From Absidia repens (Eukaryota > Mucoromycota > Mucoromycetes > Mucorales > Cunninghamellaceae), in assembly GCA_002105175.1 (NCBI GenBank), contig MCGE01000006.1:1674001-1738000 (forward strand): DNA of 64,000 nt, written 5' to 3'. The notes beneath the pieces were generated by a model. It did not search any database. It saw only the letters and a program-made list of their open reading frames with translations, and was not told the DNA's origin. A program made the translations under genes and the position numbers. Of the stretch, positions 1 through 10,591 are shown one piece after another (position 1 is the stretch's first letter; the number at the start of each line of letters is the position of its first letter).

Positions 1-1174
1 AAGATGAGGTTGTCGCTGGTGTCTTCTTATGGTGTTGTTGTCTATTTCGTTGTTTTTCTTCATGCAAAGCCATTCGCACAGCACTTTTCTGAATAGCGGC
101 TGCTGAGCTGTCAACAAAATCGGATTCAGGGAAAAATTGTTTCATCTTTGAGCGACGCATGTTGTGCACATCATTGCGGACGTCAGGTTCCATATTTTCA
201 TCTTGATGGTGAGTGGGCTTGACGGAATCATGAAGAGATACCACCAATGGCAGAGCCTTGATATCTTGCACCACATCGTGAGCCTTCTTTCTTAACGACA
301 ACTTTGAGACCGAGTGATGGGTGCCCCGAGTAGCTGTTGGTTTGGCACCATGAGTGACACTGACCGGTGTCCAGTCCTTTGGTAAAAGTTCTTGTACTAT
401 TTTTTTTTTTTTAAAAAAAAAAGATGGTCAGTTTATGTCTACTTTTCCCTATTTTATCACACACACATATTCCGCTTACAATCATAATAATCCGTGCCAT
501 ATTCATGTCGCAAATGATGTTTGGTAGCAACAAAAAAGGCCAAAAGCAATTTGATACAGCGCATTTTTTGAATGTGATCTTGCTGAGTATTTTCAGGCAC
601 ATTGATCCAGATTTGACGTGAGAGATTACGAATGGTTGCAGTAACTGTTTGAATCAAGCATCTTCCGTTGTTGTATCGTTCATAAGCAGTATTCACCCGG
701 AAAGCTAATAAAAGACCCAAAGCCACACTGACAGATCCTACTATATCGAGTAATAAAAATGAAATCATTTTAAGGTAAGGTTTCCATGTCCGTTCGGGGC
801 CCAATTTTTTTTTTTTTTTTTTTTTTTGATATATTTAATATTAACTTACAGACAGAAATGGGGATAGTGACTTCCAGGTCAAAGTATTCGTAGCAGACAT
901 AGATAATCAAGGTGAAAATGGACATACCAATCACTGGCACCAAGGTAGGAAGTAACACTGACCCTTTCCATCTCAAGACATCAGGCCATCCCAGTTGGCT
1001 GTCAGAATACCGTAAAAAGTCGCCAATAAATCCAGCCTGTTGGTTCCAAGGGATACCTATATATGCAATAGAGAGGAGGGGGAGAAACAAAAGTCAGTGC
1101 TATGCATAACATTAGGAGAATGAGTGTGCAGATCTCGAAACTTCCATACCGTTTGACGCGTTTTTTTGTTGCAT
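1..1174 (-). CDS. Bestrophin-like anion channel (UPF0187/RFP-TM family), 3' end outside window
   Basis: Predicted membrane chloride/anion channel of the bestrophin/YneE type. Exons on the minus strand, in gene order: 1150-1174, 850-1056, 480-740 and 396 down to 1, all with GT..AG borders and matching phases. The first exon encodes only eight residues (MQQKNASN) plus one base; I chose it because the larger exon 2 has no in-frame ATG and the splice phase fits exactly. Exon 2 carries LGWPDVLRWKGS and a hydrophobic segment (VIGMSIFTLIIYVCYEYF). Exon 3 begins with LGSVSVALGLLLAFRVNTAY followed by ERYNNGR, which matches the family signature around the second membrane helix. Exon 4 begins LQELLPKDWTPVS and becomes a polar tail. 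The C-terminus is missing because the window starts inside it. Family assignment is good; substrate and cellular membrane are not visible. Confidence 0.8.
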
Positions 1175-2073
1175 GTCAAATATACTTCTGGAAAACGAAG
1201 ACTGAAAAAAAAAAAAAATTGGACAGCAAAGAAAGAGAAAGAAGAAAGGCTAACTGCCTCGTGCAAAATTATAAAAGCAACCTAAAGCATTTTCGTCGCC
1301 CGCAGTATCGGATATTGAAAATTTCCTGAACCTGCAGACAGCCTTCCTTTTTTTTCCTTTTTTCCGTATGGCAGGCCTGTGCCCTCGGTCGCCCCGGTCC
1401 TTCCACTTTCTCCCCCAAAACCTCGCCAGCCACTTGCCGTATACCCGAGCCGAAAAGACCCCTGTTCCTCCTCTCTTTGTTCCCCATGTATAATTTATTG
1501 CCCTTTTTCGGTTTTATACCCTTTTTTTCATTTCATCGTTCTATTTTTTTTTTATTTTCATTTTCATTTAAATAGTAATTGTGTGATAATAGTAAAATAG
1601 ATATTTGGCCAGTTCATGAAACCTCAACTGAACTGATATCAATCTCGGGGATTACACTGGCATCTATCATATTCCCAACTCTTTCATTGATAATAAAGAA
1701 TCCCTTTCCTAGAATGTATTCTAGTAAGATGACGGTAGCAGGGTTAATGTAAAAAAAGATAAAAGAAAACAGATGTTGAACGCCCTTTTATCCTTTTTTT
1801 TTTTCTGGGGGCGTCTGTGACCACCAAAATTGGACTGCTACGACTGATCTTCCTAATAAATTTTTTTCCCAATTGGCTGTTTTTTTGATTCCCGACCACC
1901 CAAAAAAAGAAAGAATAATGTATTTCAATATAAATGAAATTTAAAACAATAAAACGTTTTATTCAACAAGAGTTAAAGATATATATATCTGTATATATAA
2001 AAATGAAGAAAGAAATGTCTAACAAAGGCTATAATAAAATCATTAAAAAATATAAACTACTACAGTCCAAAGA
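1175..2073. other. Intergenic: bestrophin promoter side and Nup88 3' side
   Basis: About 900 bp without a supported gene. It holds pyrimidine-rich stretches (1340-1560), which would be purine-rich for the minus-strand bestrophin promoter, and AT-rich sequence with AATAAA-like hexamers near 1925-1950 on the side of the Nup88 3' end. Short open frames here have no recognisable protein character. Confidence 0.5.
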
Positions 2074-5000
2074 TCAAGCTTCGGTGTCGGCCGGGAGTTT
2101 AATCTGTTCCATCCTATGTCTAAGATCGTCAAGAGCGGGTTTCCTATGGCAATAAAAAAGAAAAATAAAAGATAGATAGATCATCAGTCAATTGTCTCCC
2201 ATCCCACTCTATTCCTGAAGAAGAGAAATAAAAAAAGACCACGACTTACTGAATATTCAAAGTATGTAAAATGCTGGATGCTTGTGAAGTTGAAACGCGT
2301 TTCGATTTTTTTTGTTGAGTGAGTAGCTGTTGTTTTCCCTTGAGTTGTTCCTGTGTCTTGCGATAGGATTTCAATTGATCGTCGAGTTTTTCCATTTTTT
2401 CAGAATAGCCGCCAAGTTCCGTCTCCATGGTTTCCACTTTATCCACCCATTCCTTTTCCTTGTTGGACAATCCAAGTTGTTTTTCGCTGGCAATGTTTCT
2501 GAGCATGCGTTCAATACGAACCGCCAGTTGATTATGTGCTTCACGTGTCGATTTTATGCTGGCATCTAAATCGGACGATGCGTTCGACTGGTAGGAAGTG
2601 ACCCGTTCGTTGAGTTCGCTGAGTGTTGTGATTTGACGTTCATATTCTTGTCTTTGCATTGCCAATCTATATGAGGAATATAAAAGGGAGTGTGAGTAAA
2701 GGACTGTTTTTGTATCTTGTTGATTTGTCGAATAGTTCGAAATTACTATACCTGCTAGTCATTTCTGAAGCACACTTTGTAATATCCCGGATATCTTGTC
2801 TAATATTGGTGCCAGTCTTGGACAAAAAGTTCAAAGTATCTTTGGTGATAACAACTTCTTTCGATCCACCCAGTTCTGGAGGAATCACGACCTTGGAGAC
2901 ATTCGATTGAGTCGTCAATTTTTGTAAGGTACTCGGGGATTCAAAAGTGGATGTCGACAATGCTGGCTGGTATGAGGATGGGGATGATGTCGTATTGTTG
3001 CTGTCTTTGGATAAACTTTCAGTGCTGGCAGAGTTGAGTTCAGGGGCTCGATTGATGATGTTTTGCAGGCTCATATCAACACCAATCAAACGGTAATTCG
3101 CATCCAATGACAGTAAGCAGTAGGACAAGAAGGTATCGTTGATGATCACTACACCAATAATCGGATCCACCGTACATCTGAAAGAGTAAAAAAAACAAGC
3201 AATCAGTACCTGGTAAGTATAATAATAATAGTGCAGATGTGCCACTTACTGTTCAAAAGGCGATGTGTTGACCAAGCCCTTCACCTGAGAGTTAGCTTCA
3301 TTTTTATTATTCGAGGCCACTGTCTGTCCTGATTGCAATTTTTGTTTCATGTGCGACAAATGATCCACTACGTTTTGCATTGACACAGAATGTACACCAC
3401 CCGCATGGTAAGCATAGAAAGTGCTGTTGGATGCAGGGTTTTCCGTTAGCCAAATAGGAGAGTTGACGTTTTGAGGTTTTGCAAAGTTGATTGATTCATA
3501 AAGTGATGCCCGAGGTAAAAACGCCACTGATGCTTGGATTTGAGATAACTAGTAAAAAAAAAAAAAAAAAAAAAAAAGAGATAAGCAAGTGGATTTCTCT
3601 ATTCTAATCTCTGTTTACCTCTTTGTGCCACTGTTGTCGAGAAGCTTTTCCAGATGGTAATATCCATTGCGCGCCAATCCCACCAGCTAATAAGTAATTT
3701 CGGATCGAGCCATTCGTAGACGCCAGAGCGATGATATCGAAGCCAGAAGATTGAAGAAGAAGCATATCGCTTGTTTCAGAATGGACAGATGGATTATTTT
3801 GTTGTTGAGTTTCTTTGATGAGGAAGGGACCTTGTGGTTGTACACGAAGAGGTATTGATGTCTTGTCGGTTTGAATGCATAACTGATTGCTGTCCATCAT
3901 CACACGAGGAATACGCTTACTTGTTCGAGCAGTTTCCAATACGTCCTTGATCCAGCTGAATTGCATAGCAAAATAATAGTAATAAGGGTGTAATTGTTCG
4001 TTGGTGTCACCATTCTCGTTGTCAAACAGTTGTTTACATTTGGTTTGGGATACACATGCAAGAGATTCAAGGTGTTGTCGTCGGACCGTGCTATTAGAAC
4101 AGAAAATCAATTATCAGTCATCAATTGCTAGGCAAATCCCCATATTCCTTTGTTCCTTCTTTTTTTTTTTAAAAAAAAAAAAACTGTACCTTTTGAATGG
4201 TAAAACAGGACAGAGAGCATACATATGACCGTTTTTCAACGCATAATAGACAGTAAAGGGTTCCCATCCACTTGTATCATGACTTGGACCACCCAAAGTA
4301 AAAGTAGCCACTTCTTCCTCTTCATCCATTTCATCGTCAGCAGATATACCAAAAGAAGTTGTTGTTGTTGGTTGTTTTCTTTGCGATACCGCTAAATTGA
4401 ATTTTTGTTCGGGTGTATTGGTATCCACACTGACATCAAACATACTAGAAAAAAGGGGCAATGTGAGTTCTAGATTCCATCACTGTCCATAAGATTCTCC
4501 CTTACACCTCATCTCTAGGTATCTGTCGTCCTCATGATAGAAACAAGATCCTTACCGAAGAAAGCTATCATTTGAGAGTACCACTATATGAGAACCAGTT
4601 TCACTGAGAGCATGCCAATCAATCTTCAGTATACGAGTATCTCCATTGTTGTTGTAAAAATCTTGCCCAATAAGTAGAGTTTTGCATGCTACCTTTTGAT
4701 GAGACATGATCGCAATGGAAGAATCAGCTTGACTTGAAAACCCTTTACGAGGCAAGCATACCACTGCCAAACGGTTTTCACCCGCTACAGCCAATAATGT
4801 ACCATTTGCATTGGGGATAATAACATCAATAACAAAGTCGATCCCTGGCGTTTCCAAAATCTATAAAGAAGGTTCATATATTGATCAGTACAAACCAAAC
4901 ACTATAACACACAATGATTTCTGGGCGGCCAGCCCGCCACCCACTGATATTTGTTCCATTTGCTTTACCTTGTGTGGAATGTCTAATATGTCTGAATGGT

Positions 5001-5361
5001 TGATATCGTTAAAGTTGCCTTGGTTGAGTTGTTCAGTCGCACCGATCCACGCGTCCTTGAAATCGACTAGGTTGAGTACCCGAATGTGAGATCCAACAGC
5101 AAGAAATAAATCATTGCCACGTAAAGCAAGTTGTTGTGTTCGTCGATGAGAAGCATCAGAATCTGTCGCTGTAGTTGCTGTTGCTGTTGTTGTTTTGAAT
5201 TGGTTAAAGCCGTTAAAAGACGGTTGTTGTTGCTGTTGCTGTTGTTGCTTTCCAGTACGAAGGTCGCGCAAACTTTTCCCTTCAGTCACAGACAAGTCAA
5301 AGATGGCATGATGACTGAGTTGATCAATCCAGTTGTCCTTGATGCTCGACGTTTGTGCCAT
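2074..5361 (-). CDS. Nucleoporin Nup88/Nup82 family
   Basis: Structural nucleoporin of the cytoplasmic face of the nuclear pore, where Nup82/Nup88 anchors the Nup159/Nup214 mRNA-export module. Eight exons in gene order: 4969-5361, 4556-4860, 4190-4444, 3619-4090, 3250-3548, 2752-3177, 2250-2666, 2074-2143. Phases close to one 878-residue frame. Residues 1 to about 560 look like a beta-propeller with short hydrophobic strands and acidic/Gln loops (a Q8 tract near residue 40). After a Ser/Thr-rich linker, residues about 717-850 form a coiled coil (AMQRQEYERQITTLSELNER onward), the expected place for Nup82 trimerisation. Start chosen at MAQTSS; an in-frame ATG 14 codons upstream is possible. Family call rests on architecture and local similarity, not a database hit. 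It is divergent from the MIF-like gene. Confidence 0.7.
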
Positions 5362-5817
5362 TGTGTATATATATTGAGATATGTTTGTGTGTTTTATTTC
5401 CACCGAGAGAAATAATTAAAAAATAAAAACAATAAAAAAAATATCAAGACGGAAAAAAAAACAGTGAAAAAAAATTGGCGCCGCGAAAATACCCAACACC
5501 ACACTTTTATTTTGAAACGCCGTTGCCATAGCATTTCAGTACTTCCCATACAGAACTGCCTATCCATGTTGAACATGAGATTTTTGCATGTCAAATATAC
5601 ATATTCCATTTTAGAATTAATTTCATCCATGGATTGTATTTATTTTATATCCATACGGCACCTTGTTGTTTATAAAATCCATATGCCGAAATTGGGTAAA
5701 GGATGATATCGAGTTGATTCACCGACGCTTTGTGCAAGTTATAAAAAAAGCTACAGGTAGTTTTACTTCCTCTTCTTTTTTTTTTCTTCTTTTTTCTTCT
5801 TCTCCAAACAAAAAAAT
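5362..5817. promoter_or_regulatory. Shared divergent promoter region, Nup88 / MIF-like gene
   Basis: A 456-bp gap between two outward-facing start codons. It contains A-rich runs next to the Nup88 start and a long T/C-rich tract (about 5760-5805) directly upstream of the MIF-like ATG, a common promoter/5'-leader feature in this window. No clear TATA box or named operator is visible. Confidence 0.4.
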
Positions 5818-6174
5818 ATGCCTATTCTCGAAGTTTCTTCCCAAAAAGCTCCCAAAGACCTTGCTGCCTTTTCAAAGCGTCTCTCTACTGTCTTTGCAGA
5901 ACACGTCGGTAAACCTGAAGCCTTATGCCTGGTGACTTTTACCAAAGTGGACGAACTCTTATTTGGTGGGAACAACGAACCTGGCTTCCTTGTCAAGGTT
6001 GGATCCATTGGAAATGTTGCCGAAGAACGTAACATCAAGTTGACAAAGGCTATCTCTGCTGAAATTCAAGCTGAACTTGGTATCAACAATGACCGTGGAT
6101 TCTTCTTGTTCTCTGATTACCCTGCTGCTCACATTGGTTACAAGGACACGGTATTCAGCACTATCCTCAAATAA
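5818..6174 (+). CDS. MIF-like tautomerase (macrophage migration inhibitory factor family)
   Basis: Intronless 118-residue protein, the usual length of MIF/D-dopachrome tautomerase. The sequence starts MPILEV, so removal of Met would expose the N-terminal proline that is the catalytic base in this superfamily. HVGKP near residue 32, FGGNNEP near 49-55, KVGSIGN near 60-66 and the C-terminal AAHIGYKDTVF segment align with MIF landmarks. The Trp of the animal GWNNSTF motif is Tyr here. The CxxC of animal MIF is absent (GFLV at that place), so thiol-oxidoreductase activity is not expected. Members are homotrimeric keto-enol tautomerases; the fungal substrate is unknown. The ATG follows a T/C-rich leader. 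It is convergent with Rab GDI. Confidence 0.88.
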   Translation: MPILEVSSQKAPKDLAAFSKRLSTVFAEHVGKPEALCLVTFTKVDELLFGGNNEPGFLVKVGSIGNVAEERNIKLTKAISAEIQAELGINNDRGFFLFSDYPAAHIGYKDTVFSTILK

Positions 6175-6706
6175 AATTCATGGATTTGGTCTCTTATCTT
6201 TTAGTTTAGTTTTTTGATATTGTTGTTGTTTTGTTTTAATGATTTGTCATCGTCTGCATTTCAAAATAATGCCTTCAATAAAAACGTAATACTTTTAGTT
6301 TATATGATATGAGGTATATATGTTTGTACTGGTACTGATCTTGATAAATATGGCTGTGTATTACATGAGTATACATTGACAATGACTGTATATTTCAAAA
6401 AATAAAAATCTTTATTATGAGAAAATAAATATCTGACTATTTCTAGTGTAGGATAAGCAGGTGAATTGATATACTAAGGAGGTAGTAAAAAAAAGGAACG
6501 GCAATGCCAAGGTGTGTATTAGTGGTGAATCATATAACGTGTGAATACGAATGAATAAATAAATAAAAAAAAAGGAAGAGGAATATTTTATTTGTACGGT
6601 AAAAGAGCCCAAGTAAGGATGAATAAAAATAGAAAGTCGTAATACTAATGTACTACTGAACTAAGATGGTAAAAAAAGAATATAAAATAAAAAACTAACT
6701 AAAAGA
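6175..6706. other. Convergent 3' regions of MIF-like gene and GDI
   Basis: About 530 bp of AT-rich DNA between two stop codons. AATAAA on the plus strand near 6277 and 6401 could end the MIF-like transcript; AT-rich sequence around 6620-6700 would serve the GDI transcript. No gene seen. Confidence 0.5.
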
Positions 6707-8325
6707 TTAAGCGGCTTCTTCTTGACCTTCCTTCTTCTTCAAGACAAGAGGTTCGCCAGTGATACGTTTCCACAAGTCATGCACATCGTCACACACAGTT
6801 TCAAAGTGAGAAGTGGCGTCATATGAGCGAGAGATGAAGACTTGATCTTTGGTACCGTCTTCAATGGGGACTTCCAATGGAGATACAGATACAAACCTAC
6901 AGCACCACCATTTATTAGTCATCATTTCATTTCCCTTTTTTTACCTTCTCTCTTTTTTTTCTGACTTGACTTACTTATCAACAATGGGACCCAAAAGCTT
7001 CAAACCTTCTTGAATTTCCATTTCAGCAGGTTTATCAGTTTCAACAATAGTGGAGACAATGGCCAAGTAGTAATCCTTGGGGCAGACCATATGAGCACCG
7101 CTAACACAGGCAACGTAAACATCATGCTTGCGGCCGATTTGATTTTGGGGAATGACGATTTGTACGGAGTCAGCATCGCCAGTACCAGGGATAGGATGGT
7201 TCAAAAGACAGATGGCACGAACAACAGAGCCGACCTTCTTGACCTTGGAGGAGACATAGGAGGGATCACAGATGACTTGCTTGGCCCGAGCAATACCTTC
7301 GGCAGTCTTGACACCCGTTACTTTACCTTGATCATCGTACACGAGTTCTTGAGCATCGGTGTTGAGCATATAAGTACCACCATAGACAGCACTGAGACGA
7401 GCAAACGCTTGGGGCAAGTCACCGAGACCATACAAGGGGTAGATATAAGGACTCTTGCCGTATCGGAGGACAGATGCTGCATACAATCGTACCTTTTCCA
7501 CGGTATCCCGAGCGGGTTCGTTCAAGTAGGAGTCATCCAAATGGAGCGCCATGGCGTGACCAATGAATTCTTGTGTGTCGGGAGCCAAACCAAATTGCTT
7601 GAAGACTTCGTGCATAGGTAAAACAGAGATGTTGAGGCCTTGGTGAGTGGAAGGATCAGCATCGTTGTACTTTTGAGCCCATTCCAAGAACTTCTTCATG
7701 CGACGCTTTTCGAAGATACCCATCAAAGGAGAGGAGAGCGCTTCAACTTCGTTGGAAGGCACCTTAGATACCTTGGTACCCTTGCTGTACACCACAAACG
7801 AACCAGCAATTTGCTTGAATTCCAAGTAGCGAGTGACATCAGTGTGGGTCAAGAAACGCACAATTTCACCATTAGCCATCATGAACTTGGGAATAAGATC
7901 AATGTTCCAATCGCGATCACGACCAAGTGTAGTAGGTACTTCCTTTCCAGGTCTAAACTTTTCGTATAACTATATATATACAATAATTGCCAGATGATGA
8001 AGAAGAAAATTTAGTTTTTGATCGTCCAGTATAAGCATTTGCTTGTCTATATACACACACACACACTTTCCTGCTTTTCTTACCTGAGTCATGTTCAAAG
8101 AGGCAGATTCAGCACCATAATAGTCATTACGGTCGAGATGCAACACCTTCTTTCCATCCACTGATAATAAACCAGACAAGACACATTCAGTCAACCCAGT
8201 ACCCAAAACAATAACATCGTAATCTTCATCCTATAGAATACAAAGAAGAAAAGTGTTATTATAAGTATACTATTTTCGCCTCCACAAGCCATAGATGTTA
8301 CTATGCTGGTCATCTTATTTACCAT
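6707..8325 (-). CDS. GDI1: Rab GDP-dissociation inhibitor (GDI)
   Basis: Extracts prenylated GDP-bound Rab GTPases from membranes and recycles them through the cytosol. Coding exons in gene order: 8323-8325 (the ATG alone), 8084-8230, 6975-7969, 6707-6896; 444 residues, the normal GDI length. The protein begins [17 protein letters not shown], the FAD-like Rossmann start of the GDI/REP family. It continues with [29 protein letters not shown] and [12 protein letters not shown], all GDI hallmarks of the Rab-binding platform. The long third exon carries [20 protein letters not shown]. The C-terminus is acidic/charged (EGQEEAA). The start codon sits against a GTAAAT donor, so the first intron directly follows the ATG. 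Neighbours are the convergent MIF-like gene and a divergent stress protein. Confidence 0.96.
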
Positions 8326-8809
8326 GTTGTATAACTAAACGCGTTTGATAAAACGTAATAATATAAATAAATAAAAAAGAAGTGAAATCGATAAAACTCA
8401 ACCTACCCTTTTTCAAAATTCATCATCGTGCTGTGTAATTTAAAATACCGCCATGCTCGTCCACCAATCATTTACCGAGTACCACATGTTGGGAACATTT
8501 GAAGCAGTAGTGAAGATGCATCACATTTGGAGCAAGTCTTACAGTCATTAAAAAAAAAGACCAAGAAAAAAGGTACCAAGGGATTTTTATCGGAGGAGCG
8601 TAAATCAAAAAGCTTCTCTCAATTCATATGTTTTTTCAATAGGATGGTTTCGATCTACTGCACGTATTTATGGAAGCGCGCTATTTAAATATATAAAAAA
8701 GCACAGACTAGGATAGAAAATTTTTTTTCTTTCTTTCTGATTCCATTTTTCTTTTTTACTTTTTTGAAAGATATACCATATTATACTCCCCTTCAACGTA
8801 TTGCAAGCT
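8326..8809. promoter_or_regulatory. Shared divergent promoter region, GDI / universal-stress protein
   Basis: A 484-bp gap between outward-facing start codons. It contains a TATTTAAATATATAAAA segment near 8682-8698, about 110 bp upstream of the plus-strand ATG, which could be a TATA element, followed by a T/C-rich leader. Nothing else distinctive. Confidence 0.4.
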
Positions 8810-9950
8810 ATGGAGACCAAAACCACTGAAAAATATGTACGTGGTGTTTCCTTTGACGCCATGAGTAATGCCGATTTGCGTCGTTACTCCTTTACACTCT
8901 GTGGAAAGACACCAGGCTACAAACGGTCCAGACGGTCCCGAACTTTTATGATGGCAACAGACTTGGCGAACTATAGCGAATTTGCTTTAAACTGGGCTAG
9001 TGACGTGAGTATTCGCTTTTTAATCGCCTTGGTACTTATTCTCTTCGTTTTAACCTTTTTTTTTCTTTCTTTCTTTTTTCTGCGTTTATAGGAAGTCATG
9101 GATGACGGAGATGAACTGATTGTGCTCAGGGTGGTTACTTTGGATATGAGTGGTAAGGAAAACGGAAAACGATGACGATAAGATACTTGATATTTAAGTC
9201 AACCGTCTTTTTTCTCGCTGATTTAGATAAAAAATCGGTTATCCAAGCACAACTAGAACATGAATCGAAACAGGCACGACAAAATGCTACCAAAGTGATG
9301 GAACGGATCATGGAAAGCAGTGGCCCTGATTCAAAGGTAATTTTATTAGGAGCCGTGGGAGAAAAATCATGCGCGTGCTTTAACTCACATTTATGGACCT
9401 ATTTTTTTAGATTAGCGTTTCGATTGAATTTGTCGTTGGAAAGGTACAACAAACGATTCAAGATATGGTAAGTACAAAAAGAAGAAGGACACGAAGGTAT
9501 ACATCTTTTCGTCTCATGCAATCCCTTTTACACTACTAGATATCCATGTATCAGCCATCATTACTTATTGTCGGCACAAGAGGACTATCCGAATTCCAAG
9601 GCATGCTACTGGGATCCATCTCAAAATATTGTCTGCAACATAGTCCCATTCCCGTCACTGTCGTCCGTCCTATTGATGACAAGTCAAAGAAACACAAGAC
9701 AAAGAAGAATAGACTCAGTGCAATGATACGTTTGGGTGGCCACGGTAATCGACATATTGCTAGTGATGATGATAGTGATGACAATGATGACGACGATGGA
9801 AAACAACAGCAGCAACAGCAGCAGCAACAGCAGCCTCGTGCGGAGCGTCCCAAGCTCGACAAGCGATTCAGTAAACTCTCATTCATGAGTCGCTCAAGGT
9901 CGCCTTCGCCATCGCCTTCTCCCTCCAACAGCAAAACTCAGTCCAAATAG
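8810..9950 (+). CDS. Universal stress protein (UspA-domain) family protein
   Basis: Five exons: 8810-9004, 9092-9152, 9227-9336, 9411-9467, 9540-9950; 277 residues in one frame. The UspA fold is spread over the exons. TFMMATDLANYSEFALNWAS gives strand 1 and helix 1, and LIVLRVVTLD strand 2. ISVSIEFVVGKVQQTIQDM follows, then LLIVGTRGLSEFQGMLLGS with SISKYCLQHSPIPVTVVRP. The GTRG-(8)-LGSIS arrangement matches the ATP-binding motif G-x2-G-x9-G-(S/T). A C-terminal extension of about 85 residues is Asp-rich, then Q9, then Ser/Pro-rich (RSRSPSPSPSPS). Start chosen at METK, the first ATG; a TTG three codons earlier is not needed. Role is presumably stress-linked nucleotide binding; the precise function is unknown. 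Confidence 0.85.
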
Positions 9951-10591
9951 ATTAGTTCTTTTTATTATTCCCATTCCTCATATCAACCTCCTCCGCGCCT
10001 CCCATTCTTCCCATTTATATACACTATACTTGTATTTATTATATTGTCTCCTTTTATATTTCGTTGATTGTGTCTCTATCTCTTATCAATAAAAAAAATC
10101 ATATTTAATATATACATGGCTTGATCTTTTTTAAACATGATGTATGGTTTCTTCGTTGACTCTTTCTTTTCTATTCATATGTAATCCAGTAAGGATATTA
10201 CCATGATATTTGCTTTACGCTCGTTTCCAAAACTTTATAATCATTTGCTTTAGGGACTTCCATCAGCCGCCTTCACTCTCGCGATAGAACCATGTGTCAT
10301 GCTCTATATCAGATGATTTATTGGAACAGGTGGCACAAAGTTTCCTAACGGCAAGGTGCGCTTGGCTGCCTAATGTACGGCTAGCAAAAGTTACCCATTA
10401 ATTAGAAACATTTAGGTGTCGAGGTTTGATTCCTGTCCAATAAAAATGATATACACTCTTCGTGATTAGCGAGGTCTGAAGAATCAAAAAATGAGTGAAT
10501 GACCAATTTTAAATCCCGCTACAGCTTACCCTTTTTTCTTTTCATTATTAAAAAATGCTCTTTTCTTTTTTATTTTCATGAATGATCCCAT
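9951..10591. other. Intergenic, stress-protein 3' end to Atg11 promoter
   Basis: About 640 bp. AATAAA near 10088 probably ends the stress-protein transcript. The segment 10250-10460 is less AT-rich than its surroundings but shows no coding frame and no complete tRNA cloverleaf. T-rich sequence precedes the next start codon. Confidence 0.45.

Noticed and set aside
7010..7621. 203-codon plus-strand frame opposite Rab GDI.
   Set aside because: Antisense of the highly conserved GDI exon 3; no independent protein character.
9551..9934. Long minus-strand frame containing C10, opposite the stress-protein gene.
   Set aside because: It is the antisense shadow of the CAG/CAA polyglutamine and Ser/Pro-rich tail of the plus-strand gene.
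10310..10450. GAGGTTTGATTCCTG resembles a tRNA B box after a GC-richer stretch.
   Set aside because: The T-stem pairs at only about three positions and the conserved TTC of the loop is altered; no cloverleaf.
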